32,350 bases of DNA from NCBI GenBank assembly GCA_002730095.1, contig PBZE01000010.1:27719-60068 (forward strand), given 5' to 3'. The notes under the pieces are model-generated. The model made no database searches. It saw only the letters and a program-made list of their open reading frames with translations, and had not been told where the DNA came from. The position numbers and the translations under genes are program-made. Below are positions 1-10,155 of the stretch, one piece after another. Source of the stretch: Methanobacteriota archaeon (GTDB lineage Archaea; Thermoplasmatota; Poseidoniia; Poseidoniales; Thalassarchaeaceae). The number at the start of each line of letters is the position of its first letter. Position 1 is the stretch's first letter.

Positions 1-1
1 T

Positions 2-481
2 CATGAGACACCTGAGATGAGTAAGAGAGATGCTATAATTCTCCTGGTCATCGCTACAATTCTAGTGTCTTGGATGGCAGAGATCCTCGTTCATTCGGTA
101 GAATACGCTGCATCAGATGAAGGACTTGGCCTGCCTCACCTATTCATCGGTGTGATACTCCTCCCTCTATTCGGAAATGCAGCTGAGCATTTCACCGCTG
201 TTGTAGTCGCAGGCAAGGACAAGATGGATCTGTCTTTTGCAATCTCAATGGGGTCATCCACTCAGATTGCAGTATTCGTTGCGCCTCTAATGATTCTCGT
301 GGCATGGGCACTCAATGTTCCACTGACATTCGAATTCGGTTTATTAGAGACAGTATCGGCCTTCCTCGCAGTATTGATAGTGAACATAATTGCCTCCGAC
401 GGAAAGTCGAATTGGTTGGAAGGTGCTATGCTTCTGGGGACCTACTTAGTCCTAGGTGCAGCTTTCTTATTCTACCCCTAA
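2..481 (+). CDS. Calcium/proton (CAX-type) cation antiporter, C-terminal part; 5' end outside the window
   Basis: The frame stays open upstream of the listed ATG at 17. The product is hydrophobic with the motif 'LLPLFGNAAEHFTAVVVAGKDKMDLSFAISMGSSTQIAVFVAP', typical of the CAX second repeat (GNAAEH, S.GSS.Q). Confidence 0.85.
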   Translation, partial: HETPEMSKRDAIILLVIATILVSWMAEILVHSVEYAASDEGLGLPHLFIGVILLPLFGNAAEHFTAVVVAGKDKMDLSFAISMGSSTQIAVFVAPLMILVAWALNVPLTFEFGLLETVSAFLAVLIVNIIASDGKSNWLEGAMLLGTYLVLGAAFLFYP

Positions 482-1954
482 TTAGAATGGACTTTCCATC
501 AAGCCGACTGACTCGTATAGACTAGGACCACTGCCAAGGAAGTACATCGATCCTCGCCTACTTCGAGAGTCCTCCGCAGTAGAGTTTGAATCTGAAGCAC
601 AGGAGTCGGTGCACCCATCTGCGAATGCCACGAAAATCCTACCTTCCCTGTCAATGTGCAGATCATTGAAATCTAGTAGATTTCTGTTAGATCCGCCAAT
701 GTCACGGCAATCCCCACTGTTAAGACAAATACTGCCAATCTGCACAGGGTCATCCGTGACTCTGAAGGTGTAGAATGTAGGAACGGGGTCAAGAGCGTTC
801 AGACTGAGAGTGATGTAAAGATGGTAGCTCACATTTGTTGTGGCGTAATGAGCGTTACCAGTCCAATTTTCACCATCTATGTCAGGCTCTCCCAACTCAC
901 TCGAATTCTCACTCCCTAGGTATGTGATAGCAATTCTTCCCGGATCACCTGCATCCACTTGAGGGAACGTCGTAGAAATGACTTCAATCGGGCTTATTCT
1001 CAAGCTATTTTGCTCCCAGCTCTCCCCGGAGTCTATGCTTCTGGACATGTATACCCCCTCATCCCCTCCGGTCCATATGTGATATGCGTTGGATTGGGAA
1101 TCGGTCGCGACCTCAGAGTTCTTCCTAGGATATGGAGTTCCGACATCCTCTCCCATCGTGTACTCGTTCCAGTTCAATCCATTGTCTTTGGAAACGATGA
1201 CAGTCGGAGTCTCTACTCTAGGAGTAACGTAAACAGTACCATCAGGGGCGCTCGTGATTGCCCCATGGAGGCCACCGTTTGATGTGGCAAGCCCGAAGAT
1301 TTGCCCCCCTGCCTCGAATGTTGCCCCGCCATCAAAGCTTGTGAAGCAGAAGATACCAATCCCTTTGTTGTAGCAGTAGTAGACAGCTTGGTCATAGAAT
1401 GATTGTGAAATCGACCCACCTATCCCATATCCGTTGCTGGTCCAAGGCCCCGTTGCCAGTTTTATGTGATCATTTAGAGGGGTTGTGCCAGAGTCATGGG
1501 GATTTCCTAGCCAACTCTCCCCATCATCGTCACTCCAGCAAATCCAAGATGTCTCCAGACCTTGCATCTGCACATTGAAAATTCTGTCCGTAACAGGGTC
1601 TACCCAACCATATGGATCACTGGTCGTGAATGAGCACTCCGGTCCTGTGACCTCCTCCCATGACTGCCCATAGTCACAAGACCTCATCACTTTCTCGAAC
1701 GCTATGAAGAAAATGCAACCACTCGAAGTGATCCCAATACTAGGCTCGGCTCCATCCTCCCCCACATCACTAAAGAAGAACTCGACAGGTATTGGAGGAA
1801 TATCCAGAGACATCCCATCAGGGCCAGTAACGAAAATCCTAGTATCGGATTCCTCTTCAATCAAACTCGAACCATCTCCATCATTCGTGTGGATGCAGCC
1901 AGTTGCAGGGACACAAACCATCATCAGAACGACAAGGAGAGTGCCAGGCTTCAT
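482..1954 (-). CDS. Secreted lipoprotein with BNR/sialidase-like repeats
   Basis: From the internal Met (about 1954) the protein begins 'MKPGTLLVVLMMVCVPATGC', a signal peptide with lipobox. Asp-box-like repeats follow: 'SCDYGQSWEEV', 'SDDDGESWLG', 'SFDGGATFEAG', 'SKDNGLNWNEY', 'SIDSGESWEQ'. The listed ORF start (2074) overlaps the upstream gene, so the internal start is preferred. Confidence 0.75.
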   Translation of the reverse strand: MKPGTLLVVLMMVCVPATGCIHTNDGDGSSLIEEESDTRIFVTGPDGMSLDIPPIPVEFFFSDVGEDGAEPSIGITSSGCIFFIAFEKVMRSCDYGQSWEEVTGPECSFTTSDPYGWVDPVTDRIFNVQMQGLETSWICWSDDDGESWLGNPHDSGTTPLNDHIKLATGPWTSNGYGIGGSISQSFYDQAVYYCYNKGIGIFCFTSFDGGATFEAGGQIFGLATSNGGLHGAITSAPDGTVYVTPRVETPTVIVSKDNGLNWNEYTMGEDVGTPYPRKNSEVATDSQSNAYHIWTGGDEGVYMSRSIDSGESWEQNSLRISPIEVISTTFPQVDAGDPGRIAITYLGSENSSELGEPDIDGENWTGNAHYATTNVSYHLYITLSLNALDPVPTFYTFRVTDDPVQIGSICLNSGDCRDIGGSNRNLLDFNDLHIDREGRIFVAFADGCTDSCASDSNSTAEDSRSRRGSMYFLGSGPSLYESVGLMESPF

Positions 1955-2003
1955 GCCTCTTCGACTTAGGAGATACACAATTATGTTGCCCTGATGAGAT
2001 TTC

Positions 2004-3032
2004 TCACTCAACCTCGACAATCCATCCAAATTCGTCAGGAGAACGCTTCTGCTGTATCGCTGTGAGATTCTCATACAGCTCTCTGGTCACAGGCCCAACA
2101 TCCCCGTTGTAATACTCTGTCACTCTATCGCCATACTGGATCTTGCCTATCGAAGACACGACAGCCGCAGTTCCTACGCAGAAGCACTCATCAGCCCCCA
2201 TGGCATATTCCACATCCACCTTTTCCTCTCTGACTTCGTAGCCCCTAGCTTCGGCAAGCTCGATTATGGAAGCACGGGTAACCCCAGGAAGAATGGTCCC
2301 TGTCAACTCGGGTGTCGAGATTACTCCATCCTTCACGCAGAAGAAGTTGGCAGCCCCGACCTCCTCAATATACCTGTGATTGACCGCATCTAGATAGATT
2401 ATTTCCGAGTACCCCTCTTTCTTTGCCATCTTTGAAGGTATCATTCCAGGGGCATAGTTCCCAATGGCCTTGACTCCTCCCGATCCCCCGGGCGCAGCCC
2501 TATGGAACCTCTCTGACACCCTTAGTGAAGTGGGTGTAATCCCTCCCTTGAAGTATGGTCCTACTGGCGAGGCGAATACCAAGAACGTGTACTCTGGAGC
2601 TGGAGCGACTCCGAGTATGGGGCCACTCCCCATAAGAAGCGGTCTGATGTATAGGGCGCCCTTTCCCATCGGAGGGACCCATCTGGAATTCTCTCTCACG
2701 GTCTTGATGACTGCATCTAGGAAAATTTCCTCTGGTACAGGAGGCATCCCAAGTCTCGCGGCTCCTTCTTGCGCTCTTCTGGCATTCCTATCCGGCCTAA
2801 AAAGAACGATACTTCCGTCAGAAGCTCTCTGAGCCTTCATCCCCTCAAACAGACCCTGGCCATAATTCAGAACTCCAGCAGCGGGGGATATCACTAGATC
2901 CTCAAAATCCTTCATTGAGCCAACCGCCCATTCTTCTCCTAACTTGCATTTAGACAGGTACATCCTGTCCGTCTCAGTGAAGCTGAAGGTGAGAGAATCC
3001 CAGTCGACCGCCGGTTCGTTTCCATCTGGCAC
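2004..3032 (-). CDS. ilvE: Branched-chain amino acid aminotransferase (PLP fold type IV)
   Basis: 342 aa. Motifs 'LNYGQGLFEGMKAQR', 'KAIGNYAPGMIPSKMAKKEGYSEIIYLDAVNHRYIEEVGAANFF' and 'TPELTGTILPGVTRASIIELA' are characteristic of BCAT. Confidence 0.93.
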   Translation of the reverse strand: MPDGNEPAVDWDSLTFSFTETDRMYLSKCKLGEEWAVGSMKDFEDLVISPAAGVLNYGQGLFEGMKAQRASDGSIVLFRPDRNARRAQEGAARLGMPPVPEEIFLDAVIKTVRENSRWVPPMGKGALYIRPLLMGSGPILGVAPAPEYTFLVFASPVGPYFKGGITPTSLRVSERFHRAAPGGSGGVKAIGNYAPGMIPSKMAKKEGYSEIIYLDAVNHRYIEEVGAANFFCVKDGVISTPELTGTILPGVTRASIIELAEARGYEVREEKVDVEYAMGADECFCVGTAAVVSSIGKIQYGDRVTEYYNGDVGPVTRELYENLTAIQQKRSPDEFGWIVEVE

Positions 3033-3167
3033 TGTCAGTCCCCTGCCTTCACGGAAGCAAGTCGGCTTTCAACGATTACGCAAGGAGCCTCTCATAAGTA
3101 CGATATGGCCACACTTCTGTACATACTTTGAAGACCGTGTGTTACTCCCTGATAACGAGGCGACCTT

Positions 3168-5789
3168 ATGGAGTGGGAGGAAAGGATGTGCATCGTCTCC
3201 GGATCGTATCAATCCATTGACTCACCTTCGCCAAGAACTGTCGTTGAGCTCTGGTGCAGAGCAGAGCAGGGCCACTCGGTCCTGCTTCTCGTGCATGGGC
3301 TCCGGCCATACTTCGATATCGCAATCCGTGGAGTCCCAAACCACGAACACGTTCCCGACCTCAAATCAGTTCGTGAGCTAACTGAGGTAGTAGAGGTCTC
3401 AGAACCAGTCATGAAATGGACCAGGCACGGCATCAAGAGGCATTGGAGGGTCTATGCGGATCAGCCCTATTCTGTTAGGAGGCTTAGGAAGAAGCTAGAG
3501 GAATGGGAAGTCACAAGCGCTGACATCCCATTCCAGAATCGTCTGATGCTGGATCTCGATCTTGGGCCCCACATAAATGCGATAGGGAATGTCCTATGGG
3601 CCGGTGAGAGAGCACCAGATGAGGTGAAAAATAACTCCAATACTGATATTTCCTCAGCAGAACAAACCATCCTGAAAGAAGGAGGATCAGGAATATATCC
3701 AGTGGATATGATAGTTTCCTGTGATTTGGATGGTTTGTCGAGGACAGAACCTTTCCCCGCACCATTCGTCACTTTCTCATTCGATTTGGAGACAAGTATA
3801 GCCACCAATAGAATACTATGTGCAGCTGCAGTAATCGATCGCGCAGGAAAGCGTTCTGAGCATCAGTTCAGAGGAGATGAGAGAGAAATAATGGAAGGTC
3901 TCACTTCTCTCGTTAGGCAAGAGGATCCAGATTTTGTTACCGGCTACAACATCGATAATTTCGATCTTCCTAGGATGGAGGAGAGGGCCGAAGTCCTCTC
4001 TCCCAGACCGAAGTACAGCAGAGCCCCTATGTTCGGATGGGGGAGGGTTCCTATGAAAGAGGGGGAAGGGAAGCGTATATTCCCCACCAGACAGCAAAAT
4101 AGAGTCTGGAGAATTCCTGGAAGGATACCCATGGACGCATGGTGGCAGGCCCGACAAACACTGCGTCCACAAAGAGAGTCACTGAGGTACGTCTCACAGT
4201 TACTTTGGCCTGAGGATGATGGAATGAGGAAGCTCGATGTGGATGCCAGCAAGATGGACGAAGAGTGGGCTGCTAGACCAGATGTTGTAATGGAGTACTG
4301 CGTCAAGGACACACACCTTCCTCTAGACATACTCGGTCACCTGAAGGCCATAGCGAGAAAGGAAGCTCTGGCCTCTGTATCTCTCACAGCAGTCGAAACC
4401 GCAGCAAACGGAACTACTAGCCAATGGATAGACTCTCTGGTAATGAGGCTGGCTGACAAGGAGCGGATAGCGGTCCCAATGACCAATGCAGGACCTAGGA
4501 AGAGAGATCAGATTGCAGGCGGATACGTACACGAGGTTGAGCCTGGTATGGAGCCATGGGTTGTTGTACTTGATTTCAAATCGATGTATCCATCGATAAT
4601 GATCACCAACAATATTTGCTCCACCACTCTTGTCAGGGATGGGAATGAAGACGGATCTCACAGTGTATCGCCCACTACCGGAACAAGATACAAGTCGAAG
4701 GAGGAGATGAACGGGCTAGTCCCAAGACTATTGGAGGACTTGATGGAAAAGAGAGACCTCTACAAGAGGGGCATGGAGGATGCTCAAGAGAGTAACGATC
4801 CCGTCGAGGCTTTCTTGTTGGACCAACTGCAGTATGCTGTAAAGATACTAATGAACTCGTTCTACGGTGTTTTCGCGTCTAGTTTCTACAGGTTCACGCA
4901 TCCCGATTTAGGAGCCAGCATAACCGAATGGGCCAGATACAACATCAAAGCCATAATTTCACAGGTCGAGGAAGGTGGTAATGATGTGATTTACTCCGAC
5001 ACCGACTCAATCTTCGTGAAATCGCCAGTAGATGAGGGAGCTCCAACCAATAAATCTGAAGATTCCTCAATATCTAGGGAATGGAACAAGGCCAGAGACG
5101 AGACTCTAGAGTTCGGAGAAAGGCTGGCCAACCGATTCACCAAAGAGGGCGCAGAGCTGGAATTCGAAACAGCACTTTCCGCTTTCTTTAGCCACGGTGC
5201 AAAGAAGAGGTATGTTGGAAGGGTCGTGTGGCCGAGGGAAGAGATGCTGATAAGAGGCTATGAAGTTAGGAGAACCGATTCATTCGACCTCTTATCTGAA
5301 ACCATGACCGAGATGTTCGAGATGCTTCTTGACGGAGACACCGAGGGGGCGGTAAACATGACCAAGATGGCTATTGATGAGGTCCGAGGAGGAAATGTTG
5401 ACCCATCAAGGCTAGTAATCAGTCGTTCCTGCAAGGGCAAGTGGAATTCCAAGAAGAATGAATGGGATTTCGACAGTGTCTACGCCAACCCCGATGGTCT
5501 CCCATATGTCAGGGCTGCGAAGCAGAGAATTGCCGCAGGACTCCAATTCACACCCGGGATGAAGGTGGGATATGTGATTACGGAACCAGAAGGAGGGGAC
5601 AAGAAGCTGGGAGTCAAGGCATGGCTCGTTGATGAGATCGGAGGGAAACCACCTGAATATGACACAGATTACTATGCAAGACGATTAGCTAAATCTCTAG
5701 GACGAGTCACAGAAGCGTTCGGCCAAGGGGAGAAAGAGCTCTTGGAAGGAGCTAGGCCCAAGGGCCAGAAGAGCCTTCTGGACTTCTAA
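3168..5789 (+). CDS. polB: Family B DNA polymerase with 3'-5' exonuclease
   Basis: 873 aa. Exo I 'FSFDLETS', Exo II 'GYNIDNFDLPRM', Exo III 'YCVKDTHLP', polymerase motif A 'DFKSMYPSI', motif C 'YSDTDSIF'. No intein is apparent. The exact start is uncertain; a downstream Met is possible. Confidence 0.95.
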   Translation: MEWEERMCIVSGSYQSIDSPSPRTVVELWCRAEQGHSVLLLVHGLRPYFDIAIRGVPNHEHVPDLKSVRELTEVVEVSEPVMKWTRHGIKRHWRVYADQPYSVRRLRKKLEEWEVTSADIPFQNRLMLDLDLGPHINAIGNVLWAGERAPDEVKNNSNTDISSAEQTILKEGGSGIYPVDMIVSCDLDGLSRTEPFPAPFVTFSFDLETSIATNRILCAAAVIDRAGKRSEHQFRGDEREIMEGLTSLVRQEDPDFVTGYNIDNFDLPRMEERAEVLSPRPKYSRAPMFGWGRVPMKEGEGKRIFPTRQQNRVWRIPGRIPMDAWWQARQTLRPQRESLRYVSQLLWPEDDGMRKLDVDASKMDEEWAARPDVVMEYCVKDTHLPLDILGHLKAIARKEALASVSLTAVETAANGTTSQWIDSLVMRLADKERIAVPMTNAGPRKRDQIAGGYVHEVEPGMEPWVVVLDFKSMYPSIMITNNICSTTLVRDGNEDGSHSVSPTTGTRYKSKEEMNGLVPRLLEDLMEKRDLYKRGMEDAQESNDPVEAFLLDQLQYAVKILMNSFYGVFASSFYRFTHPDLGASITEWARYNIKAIISQVEEGGNDVIYSDTDSIFVKSPVDEGAPTNKSEDSSISREWNKARDETLEFGERLANRFTKEGAELEFETALSAFFSHGAKKRYVGRVVWPREEMLIRGYEVRRTDSFDLLSETMTEMFEMLLDGDTEGAVNMTKMAIDEVRGGNVDPSRLVISRSCKGKWNSKKNEWDFDSVYANPDGLPYVRAAKQRIAAGLQFTPGMKVGYVITEPEGGDKKLGVKAWLVDEIGGKPPEYDTDYYARRLAKSLGRVTEAFGQGEKELLEGARPKGQKSLLDF

Positions 5790-5835
5790 CATCTCATCGT
5801 AGGGTTGATTTCATACGACCTTCCAGCTATGCACC

Positions 5836-7032
5836 ATGAGAGGGCGGAAGTCTACAGGCCTGATGATGGTCTTGCTGATGATTTTCACTGCACTAGCCGG
5901 CTGTATGGATGTTCTAGGCAGCAATAGCCCCCCCTCTGCGACCATGACAATTGACCCATCTGGCTCTGTCAGAGCTGGAGACAGCATCACATTCAGTGCT
6001 GTCGGATCTTCAGACCCCGATGCTGACCCAATGACTTTCACATGGACTTTCGGAGATGGAAACACCGGAAACGGACTAACGACAAGCCATTCATATGCCC
6101 AACCGGGAGAGTATTCGGTAAAGCTCGCCGTTAGTGACGGCACTCACGAGGTAACTACTAGCAAACTCATCTCGGTAATAGACTCATCAGCTAGGGAGCC
6201 CCATGCAGAGATTTCCCCTGACAAGGATGATAATTGTGACGGAGAAAGTCCCCCCAACGGAGACTTCGTTATGGTTTGGGTCTGTGAGGAGAATGAAATA
6301 GACGACAGGCAAGTGTCAGTCTCAGTCACAGTATCTCTCGATGCTTCATCTTCTTGGGCAGGATGCGATCCAGATGAGCCGGATTGTTACGCCGAGGAGT
6401 ACATCGTGAGTTACGAATGGGACCTAGACAGGAACACGGACTCTGATGGAGATGGTATTGAAAATAACGATGTTGATGCAACCGGTGAGACGGTCGATTG
6501 GCAGGAGAGACCCGCAGGAGCATGGGACATCAGGCTCACTGTAACCGATAATAACGGACTCACTCATTATGACGACACAACAGTCTATGTCAACTATCAA
6601 GGCAAATGGACCGATTTTGAGATGGATAGGAGAATACAGGATCCAATTATCATGACTTGGGAATTCCCTGTCACGTATGACGAAGACACGAAAGACAGAA
6701 TCAGATACCTCAGGACCAAGGTCGACTATCCTCAGCAGGATGATGACCAGGCAGGAGGAGGAATAGGAGGGGGCCCAGTCACTACTACTGACAACAAGCT
6801 GGACATATACTTGTATAACAGTACAGATGACGAAATTGCAAACACCACTGGTTTGTCAAATGACAATAGGAACGCAGGAGACTGCGGATCAGACGACTAT
6901 TGTGTCTGGCTAGTTGTAGGAGCCTCCACTGTGAGGGGATTCATACCGGGCGATTGGTCGGCTGATCTGATCAATGAAGAGACACACACTACGAAGGTGA
7001 ACTACTTCATTGTCGAACTGCAGTACAGATAG
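5836..7032 (+). CDS. PKD-domain surface lipoprotein
   Basis: N-terminus 'MMVLLMIFTALAGCMD' (lipobox). PKD-like motifs 'FTWTFGDGNTGNGLTTSHSYAQPGEYSVKLAVSDG' and 'YEWDLDRNTDSDGDGIENNDVD...GAWDIRLTVTDNNG'. Confidence 0.8.
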   Translation: MRGRKSTGLMMVLLMIFTALAGCMDVLGSNSPPSATMTIDPSGSVRAGDSITFSAVGSSDPDADPMTFTWTFGDGNTGNGLTTSHSYAQPGEYSVKLAVSDGTHEVTTSKLISVIDSSAREPHAEISPDKDDNCDGESPPNGDFVMVWVCEENEIDDRQVSVSVTVSLDASSSWAGCDPDEPDCYAEEYIVSYEWDLDRNTDSDGDGIENNDVDATGETVDWQERPAGAWDIRLTVTDNNGLTHYDDTTVYVNYQGKWTDFEMDRRIQDPIIMTWEFPVTYDEDTKDRIRYLRTKVDYPQQDDDQAGGGIGGGPVTTTDNKLDIYLYNSTDDEIANTTGLSNDNRNAGDCGSDDYCVWLVVGASTVRGFIPGDWSADLINEETHTTKVNYFIVELQYR

Positions 7033-7134
7033 CCCCTTTCGGCACTCTGAGACACTCTTACCTATCCCCAACTGCAATTCTCCTATGGGGAACGATTCAT
7101 ATACGCCCCTTCGGTCGGCGGGCCACACTTAGAG

Positions 7135-8427
7135 GTGTATAATATGGGTTCACAGTGGGAAGACAAGAGTAAGCCGCATCTGAATATCGTGTTCGTAGGG
7201 CACGTAGATCACGGAAAGTCAACGACAGTAGGTCGTTTGCTTCTGGACAGCGGTCACATAGAGGCGCACGTAATTGAGAAGAACGAAAAGCTAGCTGCAG
7301 AGGCAGGAAAGGCCGGTTTCGGTCTAGCATATGTCATGGATGGCTTGAAGGAGGAGAGAGCACGTGGTATTACCATCGATGTTGCACACAAGGAGTTCTA
7401 CACCCCTAACTACTACTTTACTATCATCGACGCCCCAGGTCACCGTGATTTCGTCAAGAACATGATCACAGGTACCAGCCAGGCAGATGCAGCAGTTCTC
7501 AACGTCGCTGCAAACGATGGTGTTAACGCGCAGACAAGAGAGCACGCTTTCCTAGCTAGGGTTCTCGGAGTCAGCCAGCTAATCGTCAATGTCAACAAGA
7601 TGGACATCAGCGGTGTCGACTGGTCGCAAGACAAGTACAACGAGACAGTTACGGAAGTCAGCGCACTATTGAAGGGAGCCGGATACAAGCCAGATGAGAT
7701 CACTTTCGTCCCTTGTAGCGCATTCCACGGAGACAACGTATACAACAAGAGCGACAACACATCATGGTACAGCGGACCTACTCTCTTCGAGGCTATTGAC
7801 GCTATCCAGATGCCACCAAAGCCAACTGACAGGCCTCTTCGCCTACCAATTCAGGACGTCTACAAGATAAGCGGTATCGGAACAGTTCCAGTAGGAAAGA
7901 TCGAGACCGGTGTCCTGAACACAGGGAAGACCGTTATCTTCAACCCAAGCCAGAAGTCAGCTGAAGTCAAGAGCATCGAGATGCACCACACAATGGTCGA
8001 GAAGGCTGAGCCTGGCGACAACGTTGGATTCAACGTACGTGGCCTTGCTGCAACTGATATCCGCAGAGGAGACGTAGCTGGATACGGAGAGAGCGAGCCA
8101 GTCTTCGTCAGGCACGACGAGACATTCGTTGGTAACATCCAGATGATGGAGATTCCAAAGGCTGTAGGAGTCGGATACACCCCAGTATTCCATGCTCACA
8201 CTGCTCAGGTAGCAGTACGATTTGTCGAACTGATCAAGAACCTGAAGACCGGAGAGACACCAGCATTCCTGAAGTCGGGAGATGCTGCGACTGTTAGGTT
8301 CCAGCCTACAAAGCCAATGGCTATCGAGGTTAAGGACAACTTCCCAGAGCTTTGCAGGTTCGCTATCCGAGACATGGGTAAGACTGTAGCTGCAGGAATG
8401 TGCATCGCTATCGAGAAGAAAGCTTAG
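7135..8427 (+). CDS. tuf: Translation elongation factor 1-alpha (archaeal EF-Tu)
   Basis: G1 'GHVDHGKST', 'ARGITID', '[15 protein letters not shown]', 'NKMD'. 430 aa from GTG 7135; the more likely start is ATG 7144 ([14 protein letters not shown]). Confidence 0.97.
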   Translation: MYNMGSQWEDKSKPHLNIVFVGHVDHGKSTTVGRLLLDSGHIEAHVIEKNEKLAAEAGKAGFGLAYVMDGLKEERARGITIDVAHKEFYTPNYYFTIIDAPGHRDFVKNMITGTSQADAAVLNVAANDGVNAQTREHAFLARVLGVSQLIVNVNKMDISGVDWSQDKYNETVTEVSALLKGAGYKPDEITFVPCSAFHGDNVYNKSDNTSWYSGPTLFEAIDAIQMPPKPTDRPLRLPIQDVYKISGIGTVPVGKIETGVLNTGKTVIFNPSQKSAEVKSIEMHHTMVEKAEPGDNVGFNVRGLAATDIRRGDVAGYGESEPVFVRHDETFVGNIQMMEIPKAVGVGYTPVFHAHTAQVAVRFVELIKNLKTGETPAFLKSGDAATVRFQPTKPMAIEVKDNFPELCRFAIRDMGKTVAAGMCIAIEKKA

Positions 8428-8432
8428 ACATA

Positions 8433-8437
8433 GGTGA
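8433..8437 (+). promoter_or_regulatory. Shine-Dalgarno-like GGTGA upstream of rpsJ
   Basis: 'taGGTGAggatcaATG', 6 nt before the ATG at 8444. Confidence 0.5.
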
Positions 8438-8443
8438 GGATCA

Positions 8444-8773
8444 ATGCCCGTCGTCACCACCATCAGACTGACGGGGGAGAATCATACCGATGTCAATCAG
8501 GTCTGTGACCAGATCAAGTCAATCTCCGATGAGACAGGAGTCAAGCTGAGGGGGCCAATCCCTCTACCGACTAGGAGAATCGTCGTACCATGCAGGAAGA
8601 GTCCTGATGGTGAGGGAGCTGAGACTTGGGATCACTGGGAAATGAGAGTTCACAAGAGGCTGTTGGAGCTAGTCACTAACACCTCAAGGGACGAGAAGGC
8701 TCTGAGGAAAGTCCTCAGGATACCTATCCCCGACTCTGTCACGATAGAGCTCTCACTCAGAAACCTAGGATAA
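8444..8773 (+). CDS. rpsJ: 30S ribosomal protein S10
   Basis: 'GVKLRGPIPLPTRRIVVPCRKSPDGEGAETWDHWEMRVHKRLLEL' is archaeal/eukaryotic S10. It directly follows EF-1alpha, as is usual in archaea. Confidence 0.95.
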   Translation: MPVVTTIRLTGENHTDVNQVCDQIKSISDETGVKLRGPIPLPTRRIVVPCRKSPDGEGAETWDHWEMRVHKRLLELVTNTSRDEKALRKVLRIPIPDSVTIELSLRNLG

Positions 8774-10105
8774 CTAGGCTAGTGACCCCATAGGGTCCCA
8801 GGCATCTAGAACCATAGGCACGGTTTCAAGGCCCTTGAGCATCTTTGCATTGAGATACTTCTTTGGTGTAGCTATTTCGAACATATGCTCGTCATACCAA
8901 TTATCATTCATGGTGTAGAATCCCTTCTCACCCGAGTCGTCACCCCATGAGTTCTCAACTCTCCACCTTCTTGGTTTCCCATCAACAACGTCAACTCCCG
9001 TGAATAGCATTGCATGCGTCATCATGGTCTGACCATGCCTCAGACGATCAGCTTTGTCCATTCCATAATTGACTCCGTACAACTCACTAGTTTCAAACAG
9101 ATTGGCATCCCATAGGCCTCTCTTCCTGTCCATCTGCTTCCCCACATCACAACCCATCCAAACAGGCAGACCATCTTCCAGAATCTTCTGAGTAATTGAC
9201 TTCATTTCATCGCTTGGAACGTTTAGATACACTACCGGAGGGCCACCAGCAACATTCTGCAGATAATCCACAGTGTATGTTTGGTAATATTCGTTTCTTG
9301 GATCGTTGACTATACACACATAGTCTTCCCAGTCAATGTCCACAAATTCCTTGGCGAACTCCTGAGGAGTGATCTTCCCCCTTCTGTGGAACTCCTTGTC
9401 CTTGTCCCTCCACTGCCAATCAAAACTCTCCGGAGGAGTTCCAAGATGGATGCAGAGAACCCTCCAGATGTCCTTCATTCTGGAATCCTTGTGATTACGC
9501 GCATCTTCATCACTACCGCCAGAGTTGATAATTCCACGAATCTCACTAGCAGTGCTTCTTAGTATATCTTTTAGAATGGAGTTCATCCATCTTGTAGAAC
9601 TACTGCTATTTGACTCTGGATAAGCCGTTTTGGGAACTAGTCCATGCTTTCTGATCAGGTTCATCGCCATGTTCCACTGCCCTCCATCGCCTATTGGATC
9701 AGATAGTAGGAAGTGAATCGTCCTATCATCAACGGACCTATCAGAAGTTTCTATGATTGCTTCCAGAAAGTGATTCGATCGTTCGAACTTGTCCCAGAAG
9801 TGAATATGTGCCTGACTGAATTCAAACTCCTTCACATTCATCTTCTTCATAGTGCCCGGTCTGAATAGATTCAAAGTGGCAAAAAGCCAACACCTTCCAC
9901 TACTCTTCTGATTTGTCGCCTTCCAATCATCCAGCTTGGTACTGAATGAGAAGTCCACCTCTTGAACTAGATCTCTCCTGAGCGATACCGATGCGACATT
10001 ATTTCCAGTCACAGCGTTCTGAGCTATCTTGGCCGAGGGGTCGTCATTGAATTCCGCCCTCATCGCTTCAATCTGTTTTTTCGTTATCTGTCCCGGCACC
10101 TGCAA
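8774..10105 (-). CDS. C1B papain-like aminopeptidase (bleomycin hydrolase / PepC family)
   Basis: Active-site 'ATNQKSSGRCWLFATLNLFR', His region 'MTHAMLFTGVDVVDGKPRRWRVENSWGDDSGEKG', C-terminal tail 'LDAWDPMGSLA'. Confidence 0.9.
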   Translation of the reverse strand: MQVPGQITKKQIEAMRAEFNDDPSAKIAQNAVTGNNVASVSLRRDLVQEVDFSFSTKLDDWKATNQKSSGRCWLFATLNLFRPGTMKKMNVKEFEFSQAHIHFWDKFERSNHFLEAIIETSDRSVDDRTIHFLLSDPIGDGGQWNMAMNLIRKHGLVPKTAYPESNSSSSTRWMNSILKDILRSTASEIRGIINSGGSDEDARNHKDSRMKDIWRVLCIHLGTPPESFDWQWRDKDKEFHRRGKITPQEFAKEFVDIDWEDYVCIVNDPRNEYYQTYTVDYLQNVAGGPPVVYLNVPSDEMKSITQKILEDGLPVWMGCDVGKQMDRKRGLWDANLFETSELYGVNYGMDKADRLRHGQTMMTHAMLFTGVDVVDGKPRRWRVENSWGDDSGEKGFYTMNDNWYDEHMFEIATPKKYLNAKMLKGLETVPMVLDAWDPMGSLA

Positions 10106-10155
10106 TCCTCTCCCAGCCCGTCATGAATGATGACGAACCTAAGTCATTGCCCATG

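Noticed and set aside
3168-5789. Possible intein in polB
   Set aside because: 873 aa with uninterrupted polymerase motifs A and C at ordinary spacing; no intein motifs.
7957-8463. 168-aa minus-strand ORF antisense to tuf
   Set aside because: Lies wholly opposite the highly conserved EF-1alpha frame; no recognisable motifs; a by-product of codon bias.
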